In this document: piece by piece, positions 1 to 5,914 of the stretch | How the letters are laid out: every line of letters starts with the position of its first letter | How positions within the stretch are numbered: position 1 is the first letter of the stretch | Assembly: GCA_021812845.1 (NCBI GenBank) | Contig: JAKAML010000051.1 | Location: forward strand, 1-7,725 | DNA: 7,725 nucleotides | Direction: 5' to 3' | Origin: Pseudomonadota bacterium | Lineage (GTDB): Bacteria; Pseudomonadota; Alphaproteobacteria; Rhizobiales; Hyphomicrobiaceae | The notes under the pieces: model-generated | Seen by the model: only the letters and a program-made list of their open reading frames with translations | What the model was told of the DNA's origin: nothing | The model's database searches: none | Translations under genes and position numbers: made by a program

Positions 1-23
1 GTTCATGACTGACTTGGTCAACT

Positions 24-56
24 CGGGAGCCCATCGATGGGCTCCCGATTTTTTTT
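24..56 (+). terminator. Rho-independent terminator of a gene left of the window
   Basis: Positions 24-47 form a perfect 24-bp palindrome starting CGGGAGCCC and ending GGGCTCCCG. As RNA it would fold into a 10-bp stem with a TCGA tetraloop. A run of eight T follows directly (49-56), so it works for transcripts moving rightward. There is no matching A-run on the left side, so it does not look bidirectional. It insulates the HAD gene, whose start lies 45 bp downstream, from the unseen upstream gene. Confidence 0.93.
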
Positions 57-101
57 GGTCCGGCCTCGCGCGACGGGCGCCGGCCGGTGTAGGGAACGGC
101 C

Positions 102-977
102 ATGACCCAGGACGAACCCGCATCGATTCCGCTCGTGTCCCACATTGCACCGCTCGCCGCGACCGCCGAGCTCTGGCTGGTCGACATCTGGGGCGTGATG
201 CACAATGGCGTGCGGCCCTTTCCCGAAGCTGTCGAGGCCTGCCGGCGCTTCCGCGCCGGAGGCGGGACCGCGCTCCTCCTCTCCAACGCCCCGCGTCCGG
301 AGGCGGACGTCGTGCAGCAGCTCGACAGGGTCGGCGTCGCGCGCGACGCCTACGACGCCATCGTGTCGTCGGGGGACGCGGCGCGGGCGGCGATCACGGC
401 GGCTGTCGCCGAAGGTCGCACGATCGGCCATCTCGGCCCCGAGCGCGATCTCGGCATCTACACCGGGCTCGGCGCCCGTCTCGTCCCCCCCGACGCGGCC
501 GACGTCGTCGTCTGCACCGGCCTCTTCGACGACACCACCGAGACACCCGAGGCCTACACCGCGACCCTCGACGATCTCGTCGACCGCGTCATCCCGATGA
601 TTTGCGCCAATCCCGATCTCACGGTCGAGCGCGGCGGCGCCATCGTCTACTGCGCCGGCGCCATCGCGGCCGCCTACGAGGCGCGGGGCGGCCGCGTCCA
701 CTACGCGGGAAAGCCGCACCTGCCGGTCTACGACATGGCGTACCGGAGGGCGGCCGCATTGCGCGGCCGCGAGGTCGCGAGGTCGCGGACGCTCGCGATC
801 GGCGACGGCATCCGCACCGATATCGAGGGCGCGGCCAAGGCAGGCATCCGCAGCGTGTTCGTCGCCTCGGGCGTTCACGTCGCGGCCGGGCGTCCCTTGG
901 ACGCCGTGGCTCTCGAGGCGCTGTTCCCGGCCGGCAGCCCGCGCCCCGTGGCGGCAATGACCGGGCTCAGGTGGTAG
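102..977 (+). CDS. HAD-superfamily class IIA hydrolase (NagD-like, TIGR01459 type)
   Basis: The product is a 291-aa soluble protein, about the usual length for NagD-like class IIA phosphatases with a C2 cap. Core motifs are visible in order. Motif I is around D28 in LVDIWGVMHNG. Motif II is LLSNAPR with S61-N62. The cap region includes CTGLFDD (138-144) and CANPDLTVERGG (168-179). The motif III lysine is K204 in AGKPHLPVYD. Motif IV is IGDGIRTDIEGA with D235 and D240. D28 is the expected nucleophile that forms a phospho-aspartyl intermediate. The usual second aspartate of DxD is replaced by W30, which I recall as a trait of this subfamily rather than a mutation. The natural substrate is unknown; family relatives hydrolyse small phosphomonoesters. 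A weak Shine-Dalgarno (AGGGAA, 91-96) precedes the ATG. The gene stands alone between a terminator and a 309-bp spacer. The family call is firm; the substrate cannot be told. Confidence 0.93.
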   Translation: MTQDEPASIPLVSHIAPLAATAELWLVDIWGVMHNGVRPFPEAVEACRRFRAGGGTALLLSNAPRPEADVVQQLDRVGVARDAYDAIVSSGDAARAAITAAVAEGRTIGHLGPERDLGIYTGLGARLVPPDAADVVVCTGLFDDTTETPEAYTATLDDLVDRVIPMICANPDLTVERGGAIVYCAGAIAAAYEARGGRVHYAGKPHLPVYDMAYRRAAALRGREVARSRTLAIGDGIRTDIEGAAKAGIRSVFVASGVHVAAGRPLDAVALEALFPAGSPRPVAAMTGLRW

Positions 978-1065
978 CGGGGCGCCGTCGTCTCGAGACC
1001 CTGCCGGCGGCACCGGGCAAGGCCACCCGGGCGACGTCCGCTGCCGGAAATTCCACTCGATGCAG

Positions 1066-1095
1066 GCCAGGGCCGGCGGCGCCGCAGGCCCTGGC
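1066..1095. repeat. GC-rich inverted repeat downstream of the HAD gene
   Basis: GCCAGGGCC (1066-1074) and its exact reverse complement GGCCCTGGC (1087-1095) flank a 12-nt spacer that contains another palindrome, GCGGCGCCGC (1076-1085). RNA from either strand would fold strongly. No T-tract follows, so it is not a standard intrinsic terminator. It may still slow or end transcription leaving the HAD gene 88 bp upstream. The role is inferred; the symmetry is seen directly. Confidence 0.5.
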
Positions 1096-1144
1096 GCGGT
1101 GCCGCCGCGAACGCCCGCGCACGGTCCAGGTCGGGTCGGTCAGG

Positions 1145-1203
1145 ACATGACAGATTCATGTCAAGCATGTGAAATATATGACAAAACAAGCTCGGAATAT
1201 GAC
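1145..1203 (+). promoter_or_regulatory. AT-rich putative promoter/operator before the P-loop gene
   Basis: This is the only clearly AT-rich stretch in the spacer, and it lies 84-142 bp before the P-loop gene start. ATGAC occurs at 1147-1151, 1178-1182 and 1199-1203, and the last two copies extend to ATATGAC. TGACA (1148-1152) and TGTCA (1159-1163) make a short inverted repeat with a 6-bp gap. TATATG (1175-1180) could serve as a -10 element, but no good -35 hexamer sits at 16-18 bp from it. I read it as the likely control region of the two-gene unit. The exact promoter elements and the regulator are unknown. Confidence 0.4.
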
Positions 1204-1220
1204 GGCCGGCCTCTCGTTTC

Positions 1221-1258
1221 CCTGCCGCTTCGGGCCGCACAGAGGCGGCTCTTGCAGG
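1221..1258 (+). other. Possible leader hairpin in the 5' UTR of the P-loop gene
   Basis: CCTG (1221-1224) can pair with CAGG (1255-1258), and CCGC (1225-1228) with GCGG (1245-1248), leaving a 6-nt bulge and a 16-nt loop. It lies between the AT-rich patch and the ribosome binding site at 1273-1278. It does not match a riboswitch class I recognise. In GC-rich DNA a pairing of this size can arise by chance. Confidence 0.22.
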
Positions 1259-1286
1259 CGTCAAGTCCAATCAGGGAAACAGCCCA

Positions 1287-2369
1287 ATGCTGCATCTTGA
1301 TCGCAATCGGTTGCTCACCGCCAAGGCGGCCTTCTCGACACGGCGCTTCGACCATCAGCGCGCGCGCACCTTGCTGCAATCCGGCGTTGCGCCTTCGGCC
1401 GGGGATTTCGTTCTGGCGCGCGTCGACAAGCCGGGCCACCACGACGGCGTGGAGTTGACGACCGGCCGGCGCGCCACACTCTACGCCGGCGACGAGGTTC
1501 TGCTCTGCTATGGCAACCGCTACGCACCCGACCAGTTCGAGGCTGTCGTTCCTGACGACATCGGGGCCTGCCACATGGTTGCGGCCGGCGGCATCGCCGG
1601 GCTGGCGCTGAGCTGGCACGCGAGCATGAGGTCGCCGACCGAGATCATGCCCCTCGGCATCGTCGGCGACGCGGCCGGCGAGCCGCTCAACGTGCGCGAC
1701 TTCCGGATCGCTGCGACCGGCTGCGATATCCGCATTCCGATCATCCTGTCGGTCGGCACCTCGATGAACTCGGGAAAGACCACCACCGCCGCCAAGCTGA
1801 TCCACGGGCTGAGCAAGGCGGGTATGGCCGTCGGCGCCGCCAAGATCACCGGCACGAGTGCCGGCAAGGACACCTGGCTGATGCGCGACTCGGGTGCGCG
1901 GTCGGTGCTGGACTTCAACGACGCCGGCTTCGCCACGACCTACAAGGTCGCGGTGAACGAGATCGAGGCCGGGGCCTGGCGGCTGGTCCAGCAGCTTCAG
2001 GCCGGCGGTGCCGAGGTCGCGGTGGTCGAGGTCGCCGACGGGCTCCTCCAGCAGGAAACGCGGGATCTGCTCGAGCGCCCGACGTTCCGTCACCGGATCG
2101 GCGCGGTGGTCTTCTCGTCGCTCGATTCGATGGGCGCCGTCACCGGAACGCGCTGGTTGCAACAGCACGGCTACCATGTCCCGTTCCTGGCGGGTGTGAT
2201 GACGAACTCGCCGCTCGCGAGCCGCGAGGCGAGCTGCGTGACCGGCCTGCCGGTGTTGAGGCTCGCCGAACTGCAATCGGCTTCGATCGCGGCGACGCTG
2301 CTGCGCTCCCCGGCCATGCTCGATCGGATCCCGAGCCGAGGCGGCGATCATGTTGCCCTCATTGCTTGA
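1287..2369 (+). CDS. P-loop NTPase, BioD/DUF1611-like fold with a novel N-terminal domain
   Basis: The product is a 360-aa soluble protein with no signal peptide or membrane helix. Residues 1-148 form an N-terminal domain I do not recognise, predicted strand-rich from alternating hydrophobics. The C-terminal half begins with strand IPIILSV and a P-loop, G157-T-S-M-N-S-G-K-T-T166. The spacing of glycine, five residues and GKT is as in dethiobiotin synthetase (GTDTEVGKT) and DUF1611/DgcN proteins. K186 in AAKITGT matches the BioD lysine strand (KP..TG). VVEVADGLL (246-254) matches the BioD Walker-B-like VEGAGGL. T288xxW-type base-recognition motifs are not evident, so ATP versus GTP is open. 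A ribosome binding site AGGGAA (1273-1278) sits 8 nt before the ATG. The 3' end overlaps the ABC-type gene by 20 bp, which implies translational coupling and a shared task. Fold class is fairly sure; reaction and substrate are unknown. Confidence 0.85.
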   Translation: MLHLDRNRLLTAKAAFSTRRFDHQRARTLLQSGVAPSAGDFVLARVDKPGHHDGVELTTGRRATLYAGDEVLLCYGNRYAPDQFEAVVPDDIGACHMVAAGGIAGLALSWHASMRSPTEIMPLGIVGDAAGEPLNVRDFRIAATGCDIRIPIILSVGTSMNSGKTTTAAKLIHGLSKAGMAVGAAKITGTSAGKDTWLMRDSGARSVLDFNDAGFATTYKVAVNEIEAGAWRLVQQLQAGGAEVAVVEVADGLLQQETRDLLERPTFRHRIGAVVFSSLDSMGAVTGTRWLQQHGYHVPFLAGVMTNSPLASREASCVTGLPVLRLAELQSASIAATLLRSPAMLDRIPSRGGDHVALIA

Positions 2370-3939
2370 GGCGGGACGCCGCGGACTGCTGCTGCGGCTG
2401 GTGGCCAATGGCCTGGCCCAGGCTGCGGCCGCCACCGGGCTCGCGTTCGTTGTGGAGCGGGCGTTGCGCGTGGCGAACGCGCCCGTGCCCCGCGTCGAGG
2501 CGTTGTGGTCGCTGGGACTGCTCGCGCTCGGCGGGCTCAGCATCGTCCTGTTGCGGGCGCTGCAACGGCGCGACGCGGAGGCGTTCGGGCTGTCCTATGT
2601 CCACGACGTCCGCGTCCGAGTGTTCGCTCATGTGCTGACGGTGCCGGTGCAGGCGCGGGGCGCGGCGATCGGCCCGATGATCGCGCGCCTGACCAATGAT
2701 CTCCTGGGCGTCAAGAACTGGATCAGCTACGGCGTGTCGGCCGTAGCGGTGGCCTCGATCTGCATTCTCGCGCTGCTCGTCGTGATGTCGGCCACGGATG
2801 CCCGACTGGCGCTGGTGACGGCGGCCGCCATCGCGCTGGTGCTGGCGGTCGTTGCGATCCTGTCGGTACCGCTCAATGCCAGCGTGCGGAAGGCGCGCGC
2901 CGAGCGCGGCAGGCTCGCATCGGCGCTGGCGGACAGGATCGCCAGCCGGGCGACGCTGGTCGCCTTTGCCCGTACCCGGACGGAGACGACGACGATCTCG
3001 GCGCTGTCGGCGGAGCTGACGGCATCGATGACCCGGCGCGGTTGGCGGTCAGGCCTCGTCCGCTATTCCGCGGATGCACTCGTTCCGCTGGCAATCCTGC
3101 TGCTGGCGGTCATGATTGCGGTCGCGCCGCTGCAGGCCTCGCCGTTCGACGATGGTGGCAGCCCCGTCGCATGGCTGTTCCTGCTGGGGATCGTGCTGGG
3201 CCAGCTTCAGGATCTGACGCGCGCCACCGACTACTGGGTCGGCTATCGGGCGGCGATCGAGCGGATCGAGCGACTGCTCGCGCTGCCTGGCCTGCCCGAT
3301 GGAGCGGGCGCGGCACCATGGTCCGACCACCAGGCGCCGGTGCTGTTCCTCATGGGCGTCACGGTCGATCCCGACTTGCCCGATGAGGACGTCGCTCCGA
3401 ACAGGGCGCGGCTGCTCGATCTCGGTTCGTGCGCCACCCCCGTGCGCCGGGCGGTCTTTCTCCAGCTTGCGAGGATCGGTGCCGGGGTGCGCCACGAAAT
3501 CCGGCTCGGAGGGCGCCTCATCGAGACTGTACCCGAGGCCGCCTACCGGCGCTTGATCGCCGCGTCCTCGGAGGATCTGCCGCTCCTGCGCGGCACGGTC
3601 GGCGGCAACCTGAGGAAGTGCCGCGGTCCGGGCGTCGACGACTCGAGGCAGGACGAGATCCTGCGACTGACGGGTCTCGTGGCGCCCGGAGAGGGTGCGG
3701 CGGACGTGCTGGCGCTAAAGGTCGCCGGACTTCCGCCGTCGGTCGCCGGTCGGGTGCGTATCGCCAGGGCCCTGTCGCGGGCGCCGCGCATCCTCGTCGC
3801 CGAGGAGGATGCCCTCGCGCACGACCCCGCCTTGCTGGCGGCGCTGGTGGCGGACTGCGCCGCGACGAGAACGGCGCTGATCCTCTGCATGTCGCGCGCC
3901 GGGCCGGTCGCCGAGACCGTCGGCGGCCGGGCCGACTGA
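2350..3939 (+). CDS. ABC-exporter-type membrane protein with a degenerate nucleotide-binding domain
   Basis: The product is a 529-aa inner-membrane protein with half-exporter architecture. Six hydrophobic helices fall near residues 13-36, 51-70, 124-147, 151-174, 242-262 and 273-288, and the domain continues to about 310. The cytoplasmic domain (about 328-520) aligns along its length with an ABC ATPase but has lost its motifs. The Walker A site reads G359-SCATPVR without the GxGK(S/T) core. The Q-loop glutamine is E408. The signature LSGGQ reads L461-PPSV. The Walker B aspartate is E485, though the next residue, E486 (catalytic position), and D-loop D492 remain. The switch histidine is M514. 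The flanking frame (RGTVGGNL, RVRIARAL) is still clear. The ORF is open throughout with normal codon use, so it looks maintained rather than decaying. GAGG (2338-2341) precedes the ATG, which lies inside the P-loop gene. Substrate and direction of transport are unknown. Confidence 0.88.
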   Translation: MLPSLLEAGRRGLLLRLVANGLAQAAAATGLAFVVERALRVANAPVPRVEALWSLGLLALGGLSIVLLRALQRRDAEAFGLSYVHDVRVRVFAHVLTVPVQARGAAIGPMIARLTNDLLGVKNWISYGVSAVAVASICILALLVVMSATDARLALVTAAAIALVLAVVAILSVPLNASVRKARAERGRLASALADRIASRATLVAFARTRTETTTISALSAELTASMTRRGWRSGLVRYSADALVPLAILLLAVMIAVAPLQASPFDDGGSPVAWLFLLGIVLGQLQDLTRATDYWVGYRAAIERIERLLALPGLPDGAGAAPWSDHQAPVLFLMGVTVDPDLPDEDVAPNRARLLDLGSCATPVRRAVFLQLARIGAGVRHEIRLGGRLIETVPEAAYRRLIAASSEDLPLLRGTVGGNLRKCRGPGVDDSRQDEILRLTGLVAPGEGAADVLALKVAGLPPSVAGRVRIARALSRAPRILVAEEDALAHDPALLAALVADCAATRTALILCMSRAGPVAETVGGRAD

Positions 3940-3947
3940 GGAAGGCC

Positions 3948-5138
3948 TCACCGCGACGGCGAACCCATGGCCCTGAGCCGCCACATGGCCGCGACCCCGA
4001 ACCCCGGGCCGAGTGCGAGTCCGGCGAGGACCGCCGGCCAGCCGAGGCTCGCAGCCAGGATCGGCGTCGCCTGCACGGTGAGGATCGTCAGCGCGAAGCC
4101 GAGCGCGGTCTGCAGCGACAACAGGCTGCCGGCCTGCTCGGGCGGGGCGGCATCGGCGACCAGCGCCGAGAATTGCGCCGAATCCGGCACGATGGCGATG
4201 CCCCAGACGACGACTACGGCGAAGGTGAGCCACGGCGGACCGCCGAAGCTGGCGGCGGTGGCGAGTGCCGCCGCCCCGCTCGCGATCATGGCCACGATGG
4301 TGACGTTCGCCTTGCCGATACGGTCGGCGGCGAGGCCGGCGCCGGCGCAGGCGAGCCCGCCGAGGGCGATCGCGACGAAGGCGGTGAGCTTGGCGAGCCG
4401 CTCGGCGTCGGGCGCGGGCAGGCTGGCGCCGTAGGACGCGGCGGTCGCGGCGGCGATCCACGCCCACATGGCGTAGAGCTCCCACATGTGTCCCAAGTAT
4501 CCGGCATAGGCCAGGCGCACCCGGCGGTTGGTCCACGCCGTCGCGATCACGGCGGGATCGAACGCGGTGGCACGGGCGTGGTACGGACCGATCCCGACGC
4601 GGAGCACGAGCAACGCCGCCAGCAGTGCGGCGAGGGAGGCGAGCACGACGGTGAACCGCCAATCGGCGCCGCCGGAGAGGGCGATCAGGTGCGGCGCCGC
4701 GGATCCGAGCGTGAGCGCGCCGACCAGCGCGCCGACCAGGAAGCCGCGGTCCGCCTGCCCCCAGCCGACGGCGATCTTCATGCCGACCGGATAGACGCCG
4801 GCGAGCGCGGCGCCGGTCGCCACGCGGGCGGCGACGGCGACCGCGCTCGACGGCGGCACCGCGAGCAGCAGCCCGTTGGCGAGGCCGGCGGCGAGGGCGG
4901 AGAGCGCGAGGACGCGGCGCGGATCGTAGCGGTCGGCGAGGCCCAGCACGGCCGACAGCACCGCGCCGACGACGAAGCCCGCCTGCACGCCGCTGGAAAG
5001 CGCTGCCTGCTGGACGGGCGGCAGCGGGGCCTCGCGCAGCATCTCCGGCAGCACGGCGGCGGAGACGAACCACAGGCTCATCGCCAGCACCTCGACGGCC
5101 ACGAGCAGCAGGATCGAGCGGGTCTTGTCGGACAGCAC
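3948..5138 (-). CDS. MFS transporter, substrate unknown
   Basis: This is a major facilitator with about 12 hydrophobic segments and, from the chosen start, 396 aa, the family's usual size. Helix 1 spans about residues 9-29 (LLLVAVEVLAMSLWFVSAAV). The loop 2-3 motif A is G66-LADRYDPRR75, and a second copy in loop 8-9 is G268-LAADRIGK276. P318-D319 in helix 10 may be functional. I start at GTG (5138-5136), reading VLSDKTRSI, with GGGAA 5 nt upstream. The frame stays open to an ATG at 5342, but those 68 extra residues are Arg/Pro/Ser-rich and carry no helix. The gene converges on the ABC-type gene with 8 bp between the stop codons, and it is divergent from the small secreted protein gene. Nothing in the neighbourhood fixes the substrate. 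The family call is certain; the start is moderately sure. Confidence 0.88.
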   Translation of the reverse strand: MLSDKTRSILLLVAVEVLAMSLWFVSAAVLPEMLREAPLPPVQQAALSSGVQAGFVVGAVLSAVLGLADRYDPRRVLALSALAAGLANGLLLAVPPSSAVAVAARVATGAALAGVYPVGMKIAVGWGQADRGFLVGALVGALTLGSAAPHLIALSGGADWRFTVVLASLAALLAALLVLRVGIGPYHARATAFDPAVIATAWTNRRVRLAYAGYLGHMWELYAMWAWIAAATAASYGASLPAPDAERLAKLTAFVAIALGGLACAGAGLAADRIGKANVTIVAMIASGAAALATAASFGGPPWLTFAVVVVWGIAIVPDSAQFSALVADAAPPEQAGSLLSLQTALGFALTILTVQATPILAASLGWPAVLAGLALGPGFGVAAMWRLRAMGSPSR

Positions 5139-5504
5139 GGAGGTTCCCGGCGGTAGCGCGCCGCTGACGGCGCCGAGGGGCGGCCGTCGCCGGAGGCCGC
5201 GACGGAGCAGAGCGGAACAGGATATCAGCGGTCGAGCGCTCTGGCCTCGGTCCGTTCGTATCGGCTCGCTGGGCAGGCGGGCGGCCATGCGCAGGCCCGA
5301 GCCGGGCGCGGGGCTGGAGGGGCGCCCACGCGCAGATGACAAGCGCCGCGCGCGGGGCCGTCGCCACTCGTCACTCCCACTTCATGGCAGGGCTCGACCC
5401 TGTCACCCTCCAGCGCACCACGCACCGTCCTCGCCCCGTCGCCTGGATGGCAGTCACCGGGCGCCGTCACCATATCTGGCCTGAGCAGTCAAGGGAGCAG
5501 ATGC
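5139..5504. other. Divergent intergenic region between the MFS gene and the small secreted protein gene
   Basis: This 366-bp GC-rich spacer must hold the promoters of both divergent genes. I see no hexamer pair convincing enough to call. GTCACC occurs three times on the + strand at 5402, 5453 and 5466; the last two are 13 bp apart and close to the small gene. CATATC (5471-5476) is the only AT-rich spot near that gene and might be part of a -10 region. If the MFS gene started at the upstream ATG (5342), 204 bp of this region would be coding, which I think unlikely. Confidence 0.4.
5493..5497 (+). promoter_or_regulatory. Ribosome binding site that decides between two nearby ATGs
   Basis: GGGAG (5493-5497) lies 7 nt before the ATG at 5505 and only 3 nt before another ATG at 5501, which is in a different frame. 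The spacing favours 5505. The protein from 5505 also has a clean signal peptide, whereas the other frame gives an Arg/Gly-rich product. Confidence 0.6.
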
Positions 5505-5765
5505 ATGACGCGTACACTCGGTTTCGCGGCGGCGGCCGCCGCAATCCTGATGCTGGCGCCGGTCACGGCCGACGCCCGGCGCAGCTACCACTACTGGACC
5601 AGCGAGCACGCGGGGCCGGTGCGCGGCTACTCGGGGTTCGCCGGGTTCGGCGCGCGGCGCTACTACTGCGACTATCAGCGCCACCCGAACCGGAAGTGCA
5701 CGCTCGTCAACGGCCGAGAGCGCTGCCGGATCGTGAGCTGGACGCTGGTGCAGACTTGCCAGTGA
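5505..5765 (+). CDS. Small secreted four-cysteine protein of unknown function
   Basis: The precursor is 86 aa. Residues 1-24 form a clear Sec signal peptide: basic start (MTRT), an Ala/Leu core, and a likely cleavage site after TADA24. The mature part of about 62 aa starts RRSYHYW and is rich in Tyr, Gly and Arg. It carries four cysteines, C55, C65, C74 and C85, within YYCDYQRHPNRKC, ERCRIVSW and LVQTC. An even number in an exported protein suggests two disulfide bonds in the periplasm or outside the cell. The pattern resembles small hypothetical exported proteins I associate with rhizobial genomes, but I cannot name a family or function. The Gln codon, the TGA and the next base belong to the first unit of a 13-bp tandem array. 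It appears to be a single-gene unit. Confidence 0.82.
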   Translation: MTRTLGFAAAAAAILMLAPVTADARRSYHYWTSEHAGPVRGYSGFAGFGARRYYCDYQRHPNRKCTLVNGRERCRIVSWTLVQTCQ

Positions 5766-5814
5766 CGGGGGCCAGTGACTGGGGCCAGTGACGGGGGCCA
5801 GTGACGGGGGCCAG
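5760..5814 (+). repeat. 13-bp tandem array (4 copies plus 3 bp) overlapping a stop codon
   Basis: The unit CAGTGACGGGGGC is repeated at 5760-5772, 5773-5785 (one change, G to T at 5780), 5786-5798 and 5799-5811, then CAG. The first unit supplies the last Gln codon and the TGA of the small secreted protein. Because 13 is not a multiple of three, the TGA triplets at 5763, 5776 and 5789 fall in three different frames, so the array closes every frame after the gene. It was probably made by slippage; no function is shown. Confidence 0.95.
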
Positions 5815-5822
5815 CCTGGCCC
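5808..5822 (+). other. Short GC hairpin at the end of the 13-bp array
   Basis: GGGCCA (5808-5813) can pair with TGGCCC (5817-5822) around a GCC loop. It could act as a weak transcription stop for the small secreted protein gene, but no T-tract follows. The sequence symmetry is seen; the role is a guess. Confidence 0.3.
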
Positions 5823-5854
5823 GCCCGCGGATCCCGCCGGTGAGGCCTGCCAAC

Positions 5855-5891
5855 GGGACGTGCCCCCGGGACGTGCCCCCGGGACGTGCCC
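5855..5891 (+). repeat. Second 13-bp tandem array (2 full copies plus 11 bp)
   Basis: The unit GGGACGTGCCCCC is repeated at 5855-5867 and 5868-5880, then partially at 5881-5891. The period equals that of the array 40 bp upstream but the unit differs. GCCCCCG (5862-5868 and 5875-5881) is the exact reverse complement of CGGGGGC, which occurs three times in the first array, so a transcript could fold the two arrays together. Confidence 0.93.
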
Positions 5892-5914
5892 ATGGCACTC
5901 CCATTCGCTACCCA

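Noticed and set aside
5..1150. Overlapping open frames on both strands across the HAD gene (381 and 331 codons)
   Set aside because: Both are shadows; only the frame starting at 102 gives the four HAD motifs in order.
1159..1164. TTGACA on the minus strand as a -35 box for a leftward promoter
   Set aside because: No -10-like hexamer lies at 16-18 bp beyond it and there is no minus-strand gene to drive.
1161..2543. Minus-strand open frame of 460 codons opposite the P-loop gene
   Set aside because: The composition is that of an antisense shadow (Arg, His, Asp, Gly-rich), no domain is visible, and the + strand gene has clear motifs and a ribosome binding site.
3429..5156. Long + strand open frame of 575 codons, antisense to the MFS gene
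   Set aside because: Its translation is Arg/Gly/Glu-rich low complexity without a recognisable domain, and it lies opposite a clear 12-helix MFS transporter. High GC keeps antisense frames free of stops.
5139..5342. N-terminal extension of the MFS transporter to the ATG at 5342
   Set aside because: The extra 68 residues are Arg/Pro/Ser-rich with no signal or helix, and the 396-aa form from GTG 5138 has normal MFS length.
3715..5367. Minus-strand open frame of 550 codons overlapping the MFS gene in another frame
   Set aside because: Arg/Ala/Pro-rich shadow of the MFS coding sequence with no membrane segments or motifs.
5855..5891. CRISPR-like array
   Set aside because: Units of 13 bp are directly adjacent with no spacers, and no cas gene is present.
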